From Pseudomonas segetis (lineage in GTDB: Bacteria > Pseudomonadota > Gammaproteobacteria > Pseudomonadales > Pseudomonadaceae), in contig NZ_FZOG01000002.1 in assembly GCF_900188155.1 (NCBI RefSeq), positions 449,845 to 513,844 on the forward strand: DNA of 64,000 nt. Direction: 5' to 3'. Both the position numbers and the translations under genes were made by a program. Under the pieces are notes generated by a model. That model worked only from the letters and a program-made list of their open reading frames with translations, searched no databases and was not told the origin of the DNA. Positions 36,620 through 46,376 of this stretch are shown in pieces. Positions within the stretch are counted from its first letter, which is position 1; each line of letters starts with the position of its first letter.

Positions 36620-37948
36620 CTATGGGCTGGTGGGCTGGCTTGCAGGTTCATCGACAAACCGCTTGGCAATAAAGCCGTACATCAGGTAACCAATCGCCAT
36701 GACAATCATGGCACCAAATACCGCGTCTTTACCGGAGGCGTAGAGGGCGTAGAAGGAATAAAGCATTGCAACCAGCAAGATCACCACATTGCGCCTAAAT
36801 ACCCCGACACTCACCTTGGCCTTGTACATGATGACCAATAAGGCAGAAAGCGAGGTGACGTAGGGAATCAGGTTGGTGACGGCCGCCAGATTAACCAGTT
36901 TGCTGAACTGCTCGCTGGCATTTGGCGAAATGGTTGATACCGCCATCAGGGTTTGCAGGATGCCGCACACGACCATGCCGATCACCGGCGCATTGTGCTT
37001 GGTCACGCGGGAAAACAGCTTGGGAAACATACGTTGGTCTGCCGTAACCTTTGCCGTCTGGGCCAAAGTAAACTGCCAACCCAAGAGCGAACCCACGCAG
37101 GCCATCACAGCGAGCCCCATGATGACCTGCCCTACCAGAGGGTTGAACATCTGGGCATAAACGGCGGCGAATGGCGCACTGGAGTTTGCCAACTCAGCAT
37201 TGGGCACAATGCCCTGAATCACCGTGGTCGACAGGATATACACCACGGCCGCGCCCAAGGTACCAAACAGGCACGCCAAGGGTACGTTGCGCTTGGGATC
37301 TTCAACTGCGTCGGAGTTCTGGGCCGCGGACTCCATCCCCAGGAACGCCCACAGGGTCAGGGGAATGCTCTGGCCAATCGCATCACTCAAGGCCAGGTTG
37401 TGCGGATTCCATGCAGCCACCAGTACATCTGGCTTGAACCAGAACCAACCAATGACACTGAGTCCTGCTACGGGAATGATCACACCCCACACGGTGATGG
37501 CGCCAATTTTCCCAGTGATCTGCGGCCCACCGAAGTTTGCCGCAGTGGTCAACCAGATCAAACCCACGGTACCGATGAACAGCGGGATCGCACCGCTACC
37601 CAGCCATGGGAAAAACGGTGTCAGGTAACCCACAGCCGAGATGCCAATGGCCACGTTACCAATTGCCAACGAGAGGAAGTATAAAAACGAGCAAAGGAAA
37701 AATGCCGACTTGCCATGGGCCTCCTCACTGTAGGCAGACATCCCCCCGGAACGGTGACAAAAGATGCCACACTGGGCAAAGCAGTAAGCAATGGCCATCG
37801 ACCCGACAGCGGTAATAATCCATGACAACAATGACACTGCACCCAACTGGGCCATACTCGAAGGCAGCATGATGATGCCCGAGCCCATCATATTGACCGA
37901 GACCAGGGTGGTAAGCCCCATCAGGCCCATTTTCTTTGTTTGCGCCAT
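36620..37948 (-). CDS. PotE/CadB-type amino acid:polyamine antiporter
   Basis: A protein of 442 residues and about 12 transmembrane helices, APC superfamily, basic amino acid/polyamine antiporter group. The start VSVNMMGSGIIMLPSSMAQLG, then LWAFLGMESA and GSLLGWQFTLAQTAK, align closely with E. coli PotE (ornithine/putrescine) and CadB (lysine/cadaverine), less so with AdiC. It would exchange substrate for the decarboxylation product across the inner membrane, exporting protons in effect. It lies 51 bases after the LdcA-like gene in the same operon. Confidence 0.9.
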   Translation of the reverse strand: MAQTKKMGLMGLTTLVSVNMMGSGIIMLPSSMAQLGAVSLLSWIITAVGSMAIAYCFAQCGIFCHRSGGMSAYSEEAHGKSAFFLCSFLYFLSLAIGNVAIGISAVGYLTPFFPWLGSGAIPLFIGTVGLIWLTTAANFGGPQITGKIGAITVWGVIIPVAGLSVIGWFWFKPDVLVAAWNPHNLALSDAIGQSIPLTLWAFLGMESAAQNSDAVEDPKRNVPLACLFGTLGAAVVYILSTTVIQGIVPNAELANSSAPFAAVYAQMFNPLVGQVIMGLAVMACVGSLLGWQFTLAQTAKVTADQRMFPKLFSRVTKHNAPVIGMVVCGILQTLMAVSTISPNASEQFSKLVNLAAVTNLIPYVTSLSALLVIMYKAKVSVGVFRRNVVILLVAMLYSFYALYASGKDAVFGAMIVMAIGYLMYGFIAKRFVDEPASQPTSP

Positions 37949-37999
37949 AAAAGGCTCCTTGTACTAGACGGCAATATATTTCACGAACCCCGTGCAGAA

Positions 38000-40300
38000 T
38001 TAGGTCTTGACCACGTACACCATGTAGGTGAGATCACCGTCAGCGCTTCGCTCTATCTCAACCCCGTGGTTATCATGCTCGAACCCCGGGAAATGGCCGT
38101 CGAAAAGCTCCATCGCCAGCAGATAATCGATGATTGCGCGCTTATCCGCCCCTGCTTTTTCTCCCGGCATCATCAGCGGAATACCTGGCGGATAAGGCAC
38201 GATCTGCACCGCCACGGTACGCCCAAGCAAATCGCGTACAGGAATCTGCTCGATTTGCCCTTTTACCAACTGGCTGTAGGTCGCCCGTGGAGAACTGACC
38301 TGATCCGGTAGCAGGGTGAACGCAGCATCCATGTTGTGCAGCAGCTTCGAAGCGAGCATCTCGGCATGCATTTGATCGGCCAGGTCTTTAAGGCCCATGC
38401 CGCTGTAACGCTCGGGATAGCTATCGAGCAAGTCAGGCATGACCTGCTCCAACGTCGTGTTGCGGTCATAATGCTTTTTAAATTCCATGAGGCCTGCGAC
38501 CAACGAGCCCCACTTGCCCTTGGTGATGCCAATGCTGAACAGCAAGAGAATTGAATAAGGTTCTGTTTTCTCGACCACGATGCCGCGACTGGAGAGAAAG
38601 GACGAAACCAGCGGTGCCGGAATACCGGCCTCTTGCATCTCCCCCTCAAGGCTTTGCCCAGGCGTAAGGATGGTGACCTTGATTGGATCAAGCATGCAGT
38701 AATCGGCACCCAAATCACCAAAGCCATGCCAGCTATCCTCCGGTTTGAGCACCCAGGATTGGCCTTTGCGCAACTGCTCGACGGGCACATCGACAAAGGG
38801 CACGCCGCCAATCTGGTCAGGCTGCCAGACACCGAACCACCAGTCGCCTGAATCGCGCTGGTTGATTTCATTGCCAAGCCTGACCATCGCCTGGCGAAAG
38901 GCAATTGCCTCGCCAATCGACTCATCGGTCAGGTACTCGCCGGAATCATCCATCATTTTCGCCGACACATCGGTCGAGGCGATGATGCTGTATTGCGGCG
39001 AGGTGGAGGTATGCATCATGAAAGCTTCGTTGAACAGTTCAGGCCTGACTGGCACCTTGCCGGAACGAATATGAATCATGGATGCCTGGGACAATGCCGC
39101 CAGCAACTTGTGCGTCGAATGGGTGACAGTCACAGTGGCGTCATCGGCGTGGCGCTGCCCCCGATGCATGCCGTAGCGGCCTTCGTACAAGGGGTTGAAA
39201 CGCGCGTAAGCGTACCATGCCTCGTCATAATGGATGCGGTCAACGCTCTTGCTCAACTCGCGCGTGGTGGTTTGCACGTTGTAACAAAGGCCGTCATAGG
39301 TCGAGTTAGTGAGTACCGCCAATACCGGCTTGAGTTTCTTGTCGGCGAGCAAAGGGCTGTCTGCAATTTTTGTTGCGATGACTTGCGGGCTCATTTCCGA
39401 CTGCGGAACAGGTCCGATCAGACCTCGTGCATTACGCCGTGGGCGCAAGTACAAGGGCACCGCACCAGTCATGTTCAACGCATAGTTGAGAGACTTGTGA
39501 CAGTTGCGGTCGACCAGCACCGGATCTGAATCAGTCACAGCAGAATGCAGCACAATCTCGTTACTGGCCGAACTCCCGCCGACCGAAAAGAAACTGTAGT
39601 CCGAACCGAAAATTCGCGCGGCATTGCGCTCGGCCTCAAGCACAGGGCCAGAATGATCATTCAATGACCCCAGCTCGCCCACCGACACACTGAGGTCTGA
39701 ACGGAGCATTTCCTCACCATAAAAGTCGAGAAAGCTACGCCCTACCGCAGTTTTCATAAAAGCAGTTCCCCCTGTGTGACCAGGGGTATGCCAGGAGTAT
39801 TCATGGGTGCCGGAGAAGTTGACCAAGGCCCCGAAAAACGGCGGCAATATGCTGTCGAGATACCGCTTGGAAGCGGCAGCAATACGCCCGGCAATAAATG
39901 CGGGGCTGTCTTCCGGATGCCAGATGAAGCCGTCGATCTGCTCAAAAAACTCTAGCGGCGCCTGCTTATGCTTGGACTTGCTCATGGCAACAATAATCGG
40001 CAACTGCGCAGTGCGTTTGCGGATTAACTCAATGATGTCCATGGCCTTGGCCATGTCTTGCTCGCACAACCCCCAACCGAGAATGACGCAGCTGTAGGCC
40101 GGGCTTGCAAGCAAGGCAACTTCACCATCCTCAAGGCTGGTTGCGGTCTCAAAACCCAGGTCATAGGCACCTAATGCCTCGCCGATTTCCAAAGCGCTGC
40201 GCAGCATTGCACTGCCCGCTTGCTCCTGTATCTGAGAAATAATCAACACGGGATACTGCTCTGCAAGTTGTCCTGGCAGAGGCTGTTTACGATTGGCCAT
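38000..40300 (-). CDS. LdcA-like Orn/Lys/Arg decarboxylase
   Basis: A protein of 766 residues and a fold-III PLP decarboxylase with N-terminal wing domain (about 1-140), PLP domain and C-terminal domain. The PLP lysine is Lys398 in THSTHKLLAALSQASMIH. The regions SWHTPGHTGGTAF and YDEAWYAYARFNPLYEGRYG are close to P. aeruginosa LdcA, a lysine decarboxylase despite its AdiA-like look. Lysine to cadaverine is therefore the leading guess, with arginine or ornithine not excluded. It follows the AdiA-like gene by 41 bases and precedes the antiporter. Confidence 0.88.
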   Translation of the reverse strand: MANRKQPLPGQLAEQYPVLIISQIQEQAGSAMLRSALEIGEALGAYDLGFETATSLEDGEVALLASPAYSCVILGWGLCEQDMAKAMDIIELIRKRTAQLPIIVAMSKSKHKQAPLEFFEQIDGFIWHPEDSPAFIAGRIAAASKRYLDSILPPFFGALVNFSGTHEYSWHTPGHTGGTAFMKTAVGRSFLDFYGEEMLRSDLSVSVGELGSLNDHSGPVLEAERNAARIFGSDYSFFSVGGSSASNEIVLHSAVTDSDPVLVDRNCHKSLNYALNMTGAVPLYLRPRRNARGLIGPVPQSEMSPQVIATKIADSPLLADKKLKPVLAVLTNSTYDGLCYNVQTTTRELSKSVDRIHYDEAWYAYARFNPLYEGRYGMHRGQRHADDATVTVTHSTHKLLAALSQASMIHIRSGKVPVRPELFNEAFMMHTSTSPQYSIIASTDVSAKMMDDSGEYLTDESIGEAIAFRQAMVRLGNEINQRDSGDWWFGVWQPDQIGGVPFVDVPVEQLRKGQSWVLKPEDSWHGFGDLGADYCMLDPIKVTILTPGQSLEGEMQEAGIPAPLVSSFLSSRGIVVEKTEPYSILLLFSIGITKGKWGSLVAGLMEFKKHYDRNTTLEQVMPDLLDSYPERYSGMGLKDLADQMHAEMLASKLLHNMDAAFTLLPDQVSSPRATYSQLVKGQIEQIPVRDLLGRTVAVQIVPYPPGIPLMMPGEKAGADKRAIIDYLLAMELFDGHFPGFEHDNHGVEIERSADGDLTYMVYVVKT

Positions 40301-40341
40301 TTACGCTCACTCCATTAGGCGTGTTAAAGACAGCTAGAGGC

Positions 40342-42645
40342 TTACTTGAGGCACCAGAAGTGGTAGTCACCGTCCTTGTGCACTGCGCCCTCGACTTCTT
40401 TCTCAAAGCCGGGAAAATGATTTCCCCAGTCTTGCAGTGCCTGGATATAACGAATCCAAGGACCATCGAGCGGGCCCAGGTTTTCCCCCGGCATCACAAT
40501 TGGAATACCCGGTGGATAAGGCATGATGCCAACACCAGTCACCCGATTGGCAGCCTGGGCCAGAGGCAACAATTCCGCCTCACCGGCCTGCAGCGCCTGA
40601 AACGCAGCACGCGGCGTGGTTTCAATCTTGGGCAAGGAACCAAATGCTGAGGCCTGCAGGTCGTCCATGCGGCTGTTGCGCATAAACTCAAACATCTCTT
40701 GACTCAGGTCGCGCAGCCCCATGCCGCTATAGCGCTCAGGTGCCTGAGCAACCAGCTCTGGCAACACTTGCGCCAAGGGAAGGTTGTTATCGTAATCACG
40801 CTTGAATGCCAGTAATACGCTGATCAAGGTGCCCCACTTTCCCTTGGTCACACCAATGCTGAACAGGCACAGCACCATAAAGTCGGTAATGCGCGAAGGC
40901 ACGATATTCTTACGATAGAAATAGGCCCCTAGAACGGGAGCCGGAATCCCTTCGGCCAATAACCTGCCATCGGTGCCCATACCCGGAACCATGATTCCGA
41001 CCTTTATCGGATCGAGCATGCACCAGCTATCTTCAAGCCCTTCAAAACCGTGCCACTGCGCACCAGGCTCCAGGGTCCAGCAACTCTGATCCGTGGCCAA
41101 TTGCTCGGCGTCGGCATCGGCAAAGTCAACCAGTTCACCGGTCTTGGCATCTTTGACCTGTGGGGCATTCCAGGGCTCGAAAAACCAATCGCCACGCTCG
41201 GCAAATTCACGGTGGGTGCGGGCAAGCGCCTGCCGGAAATCAACCGCTTCGCGAATGGTGTCCTGGGTCAGTGAATAACCGCCATTGCCGTCCATCATCG
41301 CCGCCCCGACTTCATTAGAAGCGAACAATGCGTACATCGGCGAAGTAGTGGCCTGGATTACGAAGGACTCATTGAACCGGCTGTGCTCAATCGGGTTGCG
41401 GCCATTGCGAACATGGATGAAAGACGACTGAGATAATGCTGCAAGCAGCTTGTGGGTTGAATGGGTTGCGAATACTGTCGGCTGATCTGGCTGATGGTCT
41501 TTGGCCTCGCCCCGCATGGCAAAGCGACCTTCGTACATGGGGTTAAAGCGTGCGTACCCGTACCAGGCTTCGTCAAAGTGAATACGATCCACATTCTGCG
41601 CCAACATGTCTTCGGCCTTTTCGACGTTCAGGCACATGCCGTCGTAAGTACAGTTAGTGACCACCGCATACACCGCCTTACTACCTTTGGCCTGCGCTGC
41701 CAGAGGATGGCAGGCAATCGCAGCATTGATTCGCTCGGGCTCAAATTGCGCAGGCAATAGCGGACCTATGATGCCGTAGCGGTTACGTGTAGGCGTCATG
41801 TAAATCGGCAAGCCACCGGTCAGAACCAGGCCCTGTTCAATTGATTTATGGCAGTTGCGATCACACAACGCATATTGGTTCTCACCTACGCACGCCATGA
41901 AGATGGTGCGGTTTGAACCTGATGTACCGTTAAGCACAGCGTAGCTGGCATGGGCCCCAAACACCCGCGCGCAATAGGCTTCAGACTCCCCGACCGGACC
42001 GCTGTGATCCAGCACTGAACCCAGGTTGCCGCGCTCGATACCACTGTCGGCACGAAACAGGTTTTCACCAAAGAAGTCGAAAAACACCCGGCCAATTGGT
42101 GACTTGGTAAAAGCAATGCCGCCCTGATGACCGGGCGCCGCCCAGGAATGCTCGTCCTTGACCGTGTAGCGCAGCAATGCATCAGTGAACGGCGGCAGCA
42201 GATGTTCAAGATAACGATTGATCGCGGCTACCACTCGGCCGGCGATAAAGGGTGCGGTGTCTTCAAGCATCCAGACAAACTCATCGGCCAACTCCATCGC
42301 CTCGACGGTAATACTTTTCTTGGCATCGCGATCAGCCATCAAGAAAACCGGGGCACGCTCGTGACGCTGGCGAACAGCGCGCAGTAATTCCAAAGCTTGG
42401 ATGTGGCTGGCGGTATCGTTTTGTCCCAGGGTCCAGTCGACACAAAAGCAGTGCAAGGCAGCATCAGATGTAACGCAGGCCAAGCCGTCCTCATAAGACG
42501 TTGCCAATACCAGTTCGGCATTACGACCACTGAGTTCTTCTTCAAGCTCGGTCAATACCCGACCGCGGGCGCTGTTTGGATTGCCCAAATCATCATCGAC
42601 GACCAAGACACGCATCATCAATTTTTTATTGGTTCTTCCAATCAT
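40342..42645 (-). CDS. AdiA-like arginine decarboxylase
   Basis: A protein of 767 residues from the chosen start. The wing domain begins MRVLVVDDDLGNP. The PLP-domain markers are SWAAPGHQGGIAFTKSPIGR, DRNCHKSIEQGLVLTGG, FDEAWYGYARFNPMYEGRFA and the PLP lysine in HSTHKLLAALSQSSF. It is very like E. coli AdiA (arginine to agmatine). Start choice: ATG 42645 has AAGG eight bases upstream; ATG 42618 or 42615 would match the family start better but have no ribosome site. It is first in the operon leading to the LdcA-like enzyme, antiporter and binding protein. Confidence 0.88.
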   Translation of the reverse strand: MIGRTNKKLMMRVLVVDDDLGNPNSARGRVLTELEEELSGRNAELVLATSYEDGLACVTSDAALHCFCVDWTLGQNDTASHIQALELLRAVRQRHERAPVFLMADRDAKKSITVEAMELADEFVWMLEDTAPFIAGRVVAAINRYLEHLLPPFTDALLRYTVKDEHSWAAPGHQGGIAFTKSPIGRVFFDFFGENLFRADSGIERGNLGSVLDHSGPVGESEAYCARVFGAHASYAVLNGTSGSNRTIFMACVGENQYALCDRNCHKSIEQGLVLTGGLPIYMTPTRNRYGIIGPLLPAQFEPERINAAIACHPLAAQAKGSKAVYAVVTNCTYDGMCLNVEKAEDMLAQNVDRIHFDEAWYGYARFNPMYEGRFAMRGEAKDHQPDQPTVFATHSTHKLLAALSQSSFIHVRNGRNPIEHSRFNESFVIQATTSPMYALFASNEVGAAMMDGNGGYSLTQDTIREAVDFRQALARTHREFAERGDWFFEPWNAPQVKDAKTGELVDFADADAEQLATDQSCWTLEPGAQWHGFEGLEDSWCMLDPIKVGIMVPGMGTDGRLLAEGIPAPVLGAYFYRKNIVPSRITDFMVLCLFSIGVTKGKWGTLISVLLAFKRDYDNNLPLAQVLPELVAQAPERYSGMGLRDLSQEMFEFMRNSRMDDLQASAFGSLPKIETTPRAAFQALQAGEAELLPLAQAANRVTGVGIMPYPPGIPIVMPGENLGPLDGPWIRYIQALQDWGNHFPGFEKEVEGAVHKDGDYHFWCLK

Positions 42646-43003
42646 TCTGGCCATCCTTGTCTGTATCTGTTCAGTTTGAAAGCAACGATTCAATCATCAA
42701 AACGCCCAGTCTCGACTGATAAAAATCAAAACTTTCGGCTAGTTGAAAAAAACAGCGTAGGACAAGTTTCTAATACTTGCTGAATAACTCTTATTCGTTA
42801 TTGACCGACTAAATATGCACCAGCAAAAGCCACTGCCACAGATGCCAGCAATTGCGCCGTACAGGCCGATATCGCCAAGTGACACTGCTTTTAGATGAAA
42901 GAACAAACGCGCTAGAAAACCGACAAACGGTATAGATGGTTATCCATCCCAGCATTGGATATTGAGCATAAAATGTACGCACAACACGTCAAGAACAGTG
43001 TTT
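42646..43003. other. Intergenic region upstream of the AdiA-like operon
   Basis: An AT-rich gap of 358 bases with no gene. It should hold the minus-strand promoter of the decarboxylase operon and possible EvgA-like binding sites. ATAAC/GTTAT near 42784-42803 form a short inverted repeat. Nothing else is recognisable. Confidence 0.4.
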
Positions 43004-44002
43004 TCAGCGATAGGCACTGGGCAGTTTTCCGGTCCATTTCTTGAAGGCCCGGCGAAAATTTGAAGGATCATTGAAACCCAATAAATATGCGATTTCGTAT
43101 AGCGGCAGGTGCGTAGATGTCAGGTACTGGAGCGCCAAGCCACGGCGCACATCATCAAGTACTTGTTGGTAGCTGGTGCCCATATTGGAGAGGTGCCGAC
43201 GCAAGGTTCGAGTGCTGGTGTTCAAGGCTTTGGCAGCGCTTGCCAGATCCGGAAAATCACCAGGACGGGCGAGCAATAAACGCCGCACCCGAGTCAGCAA
43301 TCGATCTTCAACAGCCAGGGTAGAAAGCAATACTTCACATTGCTGCTCGCACATCTGAACCGTAGCAGGATTAGCCAAGGCCATCGGTTTATCCAGGTAG
43401 GCCATAGGCATGCTCAGGGAGTGGTAGGGTTGCTCGAATTTTGCGCCCACACCAAACACCTGCTCATAGCGATCCGCATAATCCGGCGCGCCATAACTGA
43501 AGCCCACTTCAATATGCTTTAGCGGCTCACCGACTAGAAAAGCTGCAATGGTGAACAAGCTGGCGAGCAGACCTTCTGCCGCAAAACGATTGAGATTACC
43601 CAGCGGCATGCTTTCCCTGGCTCGCAGCTCAACCCGGTCAGCCAACTCGATAAGCTCAAGTTCGAAACTGATGCCGAGCACCCGGTAATACTTCAACGCA
43701 AATTGAATCGCCTTATCGAGATTGGCACTGGCCAGCACGGCGTAGCCCAGGATTCCATGTGTCGAGACATTCAAGCGCTGGCCAAGCAATAACCCCAATG
43801 CAGGCTCATTGCAGAGCTCTAATGCACTGATTGCAAGCAGGTTGAAATCAACAAGGGACAAGCGCCCGTTAGGGTTATCCAGAACCTGCGGGCGAACATT
43901 GGCATGGGCATAAACCTGCTCCCGGTTGACGCCTAGCTCGTTCAATAACTCAAGCAGCGCCTCTGCATAGGCGACAGGCACCAGTTCTGCATTGAAGTTC
44001 AA
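43004..44002 (-). CDS. AraC-family regulator (OruR/ArgR-like architecture)
   Basis: A protein of 332 residues from a TTG start. The N-terminal ligand domain (about 5-190) is of the arabinose-binding type found in OruR and similar Pseudomonas regulators. The C-terminal AraC helix-turn-helix pair contains SAAKALNTSTRTLRRHLSNMG and YEIAYLLGFNDPSNFRRAFK. TTG 44002 is proposed because GGAAGG lies seven bases upstream and family similarity begins there; ATGs at 44107 and 44152 lie upstream without similarity. It may regulate the decarboxylase operon behind it or the divergent ferritin-like gene. Confidence 0.85.
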   Translation of the reverse strand: MNFNAELVPVAYAEALLELLNELGVNREQVYAHANVRPQVLDNPNGRLSLVDFNLLAISALELCNEPALGLLLGQRLNVSTHGILGYAVLASANLDKAIQFALKYYRVLGISFELELIELADRVELRARESMPLGNLNRFAAEGLLASLFTIAAFLVGEPLKHIEVGFSYGAPDYADRYEQVFGVGAKFEQPYHSLSMPMAYLDKPMALANPATVQMCEQQCEVLLSTLAVEDRLLTRVRRLLLARPGDFPDLASAAKALNTSTRTLRRHLSNMGTSYQQVLDDVRRGLALQYLTSTHLPLYEIAYLLGFNDPSNFRRAFKKWTGKLPSAYR

Positions 44003-44200
44003 GGTTGGCCCTTCCCTTTCTTTTTGTGTTTGGCCAGATATGACCACAGACCAAATCAGCTTTTCAATGCATTGTTGACCAGGGCACAGCAAGTCCGCAA
44101 TGGCCATATATGACCTGAATATTGGCAGTTGATAACCTTTTCTAATAGTCATCGGCCACTCATAGTGATGCTCTAGAAGAATTAAAAAGAAGGAGACAGC

Positions 44201-45040
44201 ATGGTTAGCACAACGCCTGCAGGATTGAAGATTCAGCCCAGACATATGGACTTTGACTTCCCCAATCCCCTGCCTCGCCACTGGCATAGCGGTGATGCGT
44301 TCAAGAGCCATCTGTTTGACGCCATGTCGGTGTTGTTTCCCGACGGCGAACGCTTTTTTATCGATTCGGTTCGCAACTTTCGCGAACAAATAACAGACCC
44401 GGAACTGCTGGCACAGATTCGCGGTTTCATTGGCCAGGAAGGCCACCATAGCCGCGAGCACCTGGTCTACAGCGACCGGTTGAGAGACCTGGGCTATGAC
44501 GTTACGCGCATGGAAAATCGCGCCAAAAAACGTATTCATTACACGCAAAAAAAATTCTCGGCAAAACGTCAGCTAGCCGCAACCGCAGCCATGGAACACA
44601 TTACTGCGATCATGGCAGACGAACTGTTGCGTAACGACAAACAAATGAAGGGCGCCCATCCGATGATGCGCCAATTGTGGCGCTGGCATGCACTGGAAGA
44701 GACCGAGCATAAGGCGGTAGCTTTCGACGTTTACAATCAGGTTGGCGGCAATAGAAAAATCCTTCACCGGGCGATGCGCATAGGCACGTTTTTTTTCATC
44801 AAGGACACATTTCTTGGCCTGGCCCACATGCTCAAAGAAGACGGCTTGCTGTGGAATTGGCGGGTCTGGCGTGACGGGTTGCGCTGGATGTGGGGCAAGG
44901 AAGGTGCGTTCCGGCCGATGATCAAAACCTATAAAGACTTCTTCAAAGAAGACTTTCATCCATGGCAGCACAACAACATTGAACTGCTGTATGCCACTCG
45001 CCTTGAGTTTGATAAGGCACAGGAGCCAGCCGCTGCCTAG
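44201..45040 (+). CDS. Predicted metal-dependent hydrolase, ferritin-like diiron family
   Basis: A protein of 279 residues of the COG3687-type family. Putative diiron ligands are in QEGHHSREH (about 79-87), TAAMEH (about 128) and LEETEHK (about 166-172), which together form an E/H-x2-H pattern in a helical bundle. No signal peptide or clear membrane segment is present. The biochemical role of the family is unsettled; some members are linked to lipid or hydrocarbon oxidation. It is preceded by AAGGAG and is divergent from the AraC regulator, which may control it. Confidence 0.85.
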   Translation: MVSTTPAGLKIQPRHMDFDFPNPLPRHWHSGDAFKSHLFDAMSVLFPDGERFFIDSVRNFREQITDPELLAQIRGFIGQEGHHSREHLVYSDRLRDLGYDVTRMENRAKKRIHYTQKKFSAKRQLAATAAMEHITAIMADELLRNDKQMKGAHPMMRQLWRWHALEETEHKAVAFDVYNQVGGNRKILHRAMRIGTFFFIKDTFLGLAHMLKEDGLLWNWRVWRDGLRWMWGKEGAFRPMIKTYKDFFKEDFHPWQHNNIELLYATRLEFDKAQEPAAA

Positions 45041-45147
45041 CTAACCAACAATGCTCTCGGGCCAGAGCAGCGAGCAGCCAGGCCTTGCACTGTTCGCGCA
45101 CTGCCCTGACAAGAGGCTTCGCTCACAATCTATAGCCAACTCATGGC

Positions 45148-46104
45148 TTAGGCAGTGCAATCGCCGGCCTGTAAGAACTGCAGGGCATCGGCTGCACTTT
45201 GCCAAGGAATTTCCTCCATGGGCAAGTGCCCCACGCCCGGATAAGTCTTGACTTGGATGCTTGGTAAATCACGCTGCCATAACCGCACCTGCGCTGGCGG
45301 AATCCAACGATCAACCTCGCCCCATAACAGCAAGGTAGGCACTTCAAGCCTGGCAACTGCAGCAGGTGTTTGCAGTAGCTGGGTACGGTTGGTCAACACC
45401 AGTTGCCTGAATATCTGCATCATGGCCCTACGATTTCCAGGGCGACGGCTCAGTCGATAGTAGCGTTCAACAACACTCGCCTTGATTCTTTTCCTGTCGC
45501 CATAGACTTCTTTGACCCCCTGGGCGATTAATGTCCTGGGCATCCAGATTGGCATCAATATGGTTGAGCCGGGCAATTGAGAGGCGGCGATCATCCATGG
45601 AAGTTTATCCATGGCATAGCCGGCCGGATCGATCAACACCAGTTTTTCAACACGGTTTGGTTGGCTCAGAGCAAAGTTCCAGGCCAGGTAACCTCCAAGA
45701 GAACTACCCGCGAAACTGGCCCTCTCAACATGCAGATGGTCCATCAACAAACCTAGTATCCTGAGCATGCGCTCAACCGTATAGACACCGTCCTTGCTAG
45801 GTCCCGTCAAGCCGAAACCCGGAAGATCGAAACGAATGACTCGGTAATGCGGATTGAATTCGAAAAACCAGTCATCCCATGTGTGCAGTGATGAGACCAC
45901 ACCGTGAATCATGATGATTACAGGCAGCTCACGGTCACCTTGATCACGATAGTGCACATTGCAACCATCGAGTTCGACAAAGGCTGAGCCACTGCCGGCC
46001 GGGGCATAGATGGATGTGAGGTCATTCAAGGTCAGGGAGCCAATCCCCATAGAGGTGAACAACCTAGTCACAGGCGAGAACAACGCGGTACCGGGCAGCG
46101 ACAT
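45148..46104 (-). CDS. Alpha/beta hydrolase
   Basis: A protein of 318 residues. The alpha/beta-hydrolase signatures are IIMIHGVVSSLHTWDDW (oxyanion), FAGSSLGGYLAW (Ser nucleophile), LWGEVDRWIPP (acid) and GVGHLPMEE (His). The first 50 residues may contain a weak hydrophobic anchor. The substrate is unknown; such enzymes are often esterases or lipases. ATG 46104 has GAGGGG upstream; the frame to 46209 is not needed. Confidence 0.87.
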   Translation of the reverse strand: MSLPGTALFSPVTRLFTSMGIGSLTLNDLTSIYAPAGSGSAFVELDGCNVHYRDQGDRELPVIIMIHGVVSSLHTWDDWFFEFNPHYRVIRFDLPGFGLTGPSKDGVYTVERMLRILGLLMDHLHVERASFAGSSLGGYLAWNFALSQPNRVEKLVLIDPAGYAMDKLPWMIAASQLPGSTILMPIWMPRTLIAQGVKEVYGDRKRIKASVVERYYRLSRRPGNRRAMMQIFRQLVLTNRTQLLQTPAAVARLEVPTLLLWGEVDRWIPPAQVRLWQRDLPSIQVKTYPGVGHLPMEEIPWQSAADALQFLQAGDCTA

Positions 46105-46376
46105 TGAAAGCCCCTCTATTGTTTTAGCTAGGATATGGATGCAGCCGCCGGTTGGCACTGACGCATGCCAATGAACCAGCACATACAAAGTCTTCTGGGA
46201 TAACAGCACATGGAAATCTGGCGCGGAACCTTACCTAGGTGCAGCCGAAGCGCTTGGCCACCCCGAGTGCTACTGCCTGACTCGGTGGCGGTAACACCCT
46301 CGTCTTGTCGACACCTAGATCACTCCATACTTTCCTTCGGCTGACGTAAGCAGCTCCGGCACGCTAGCCTCACTTG

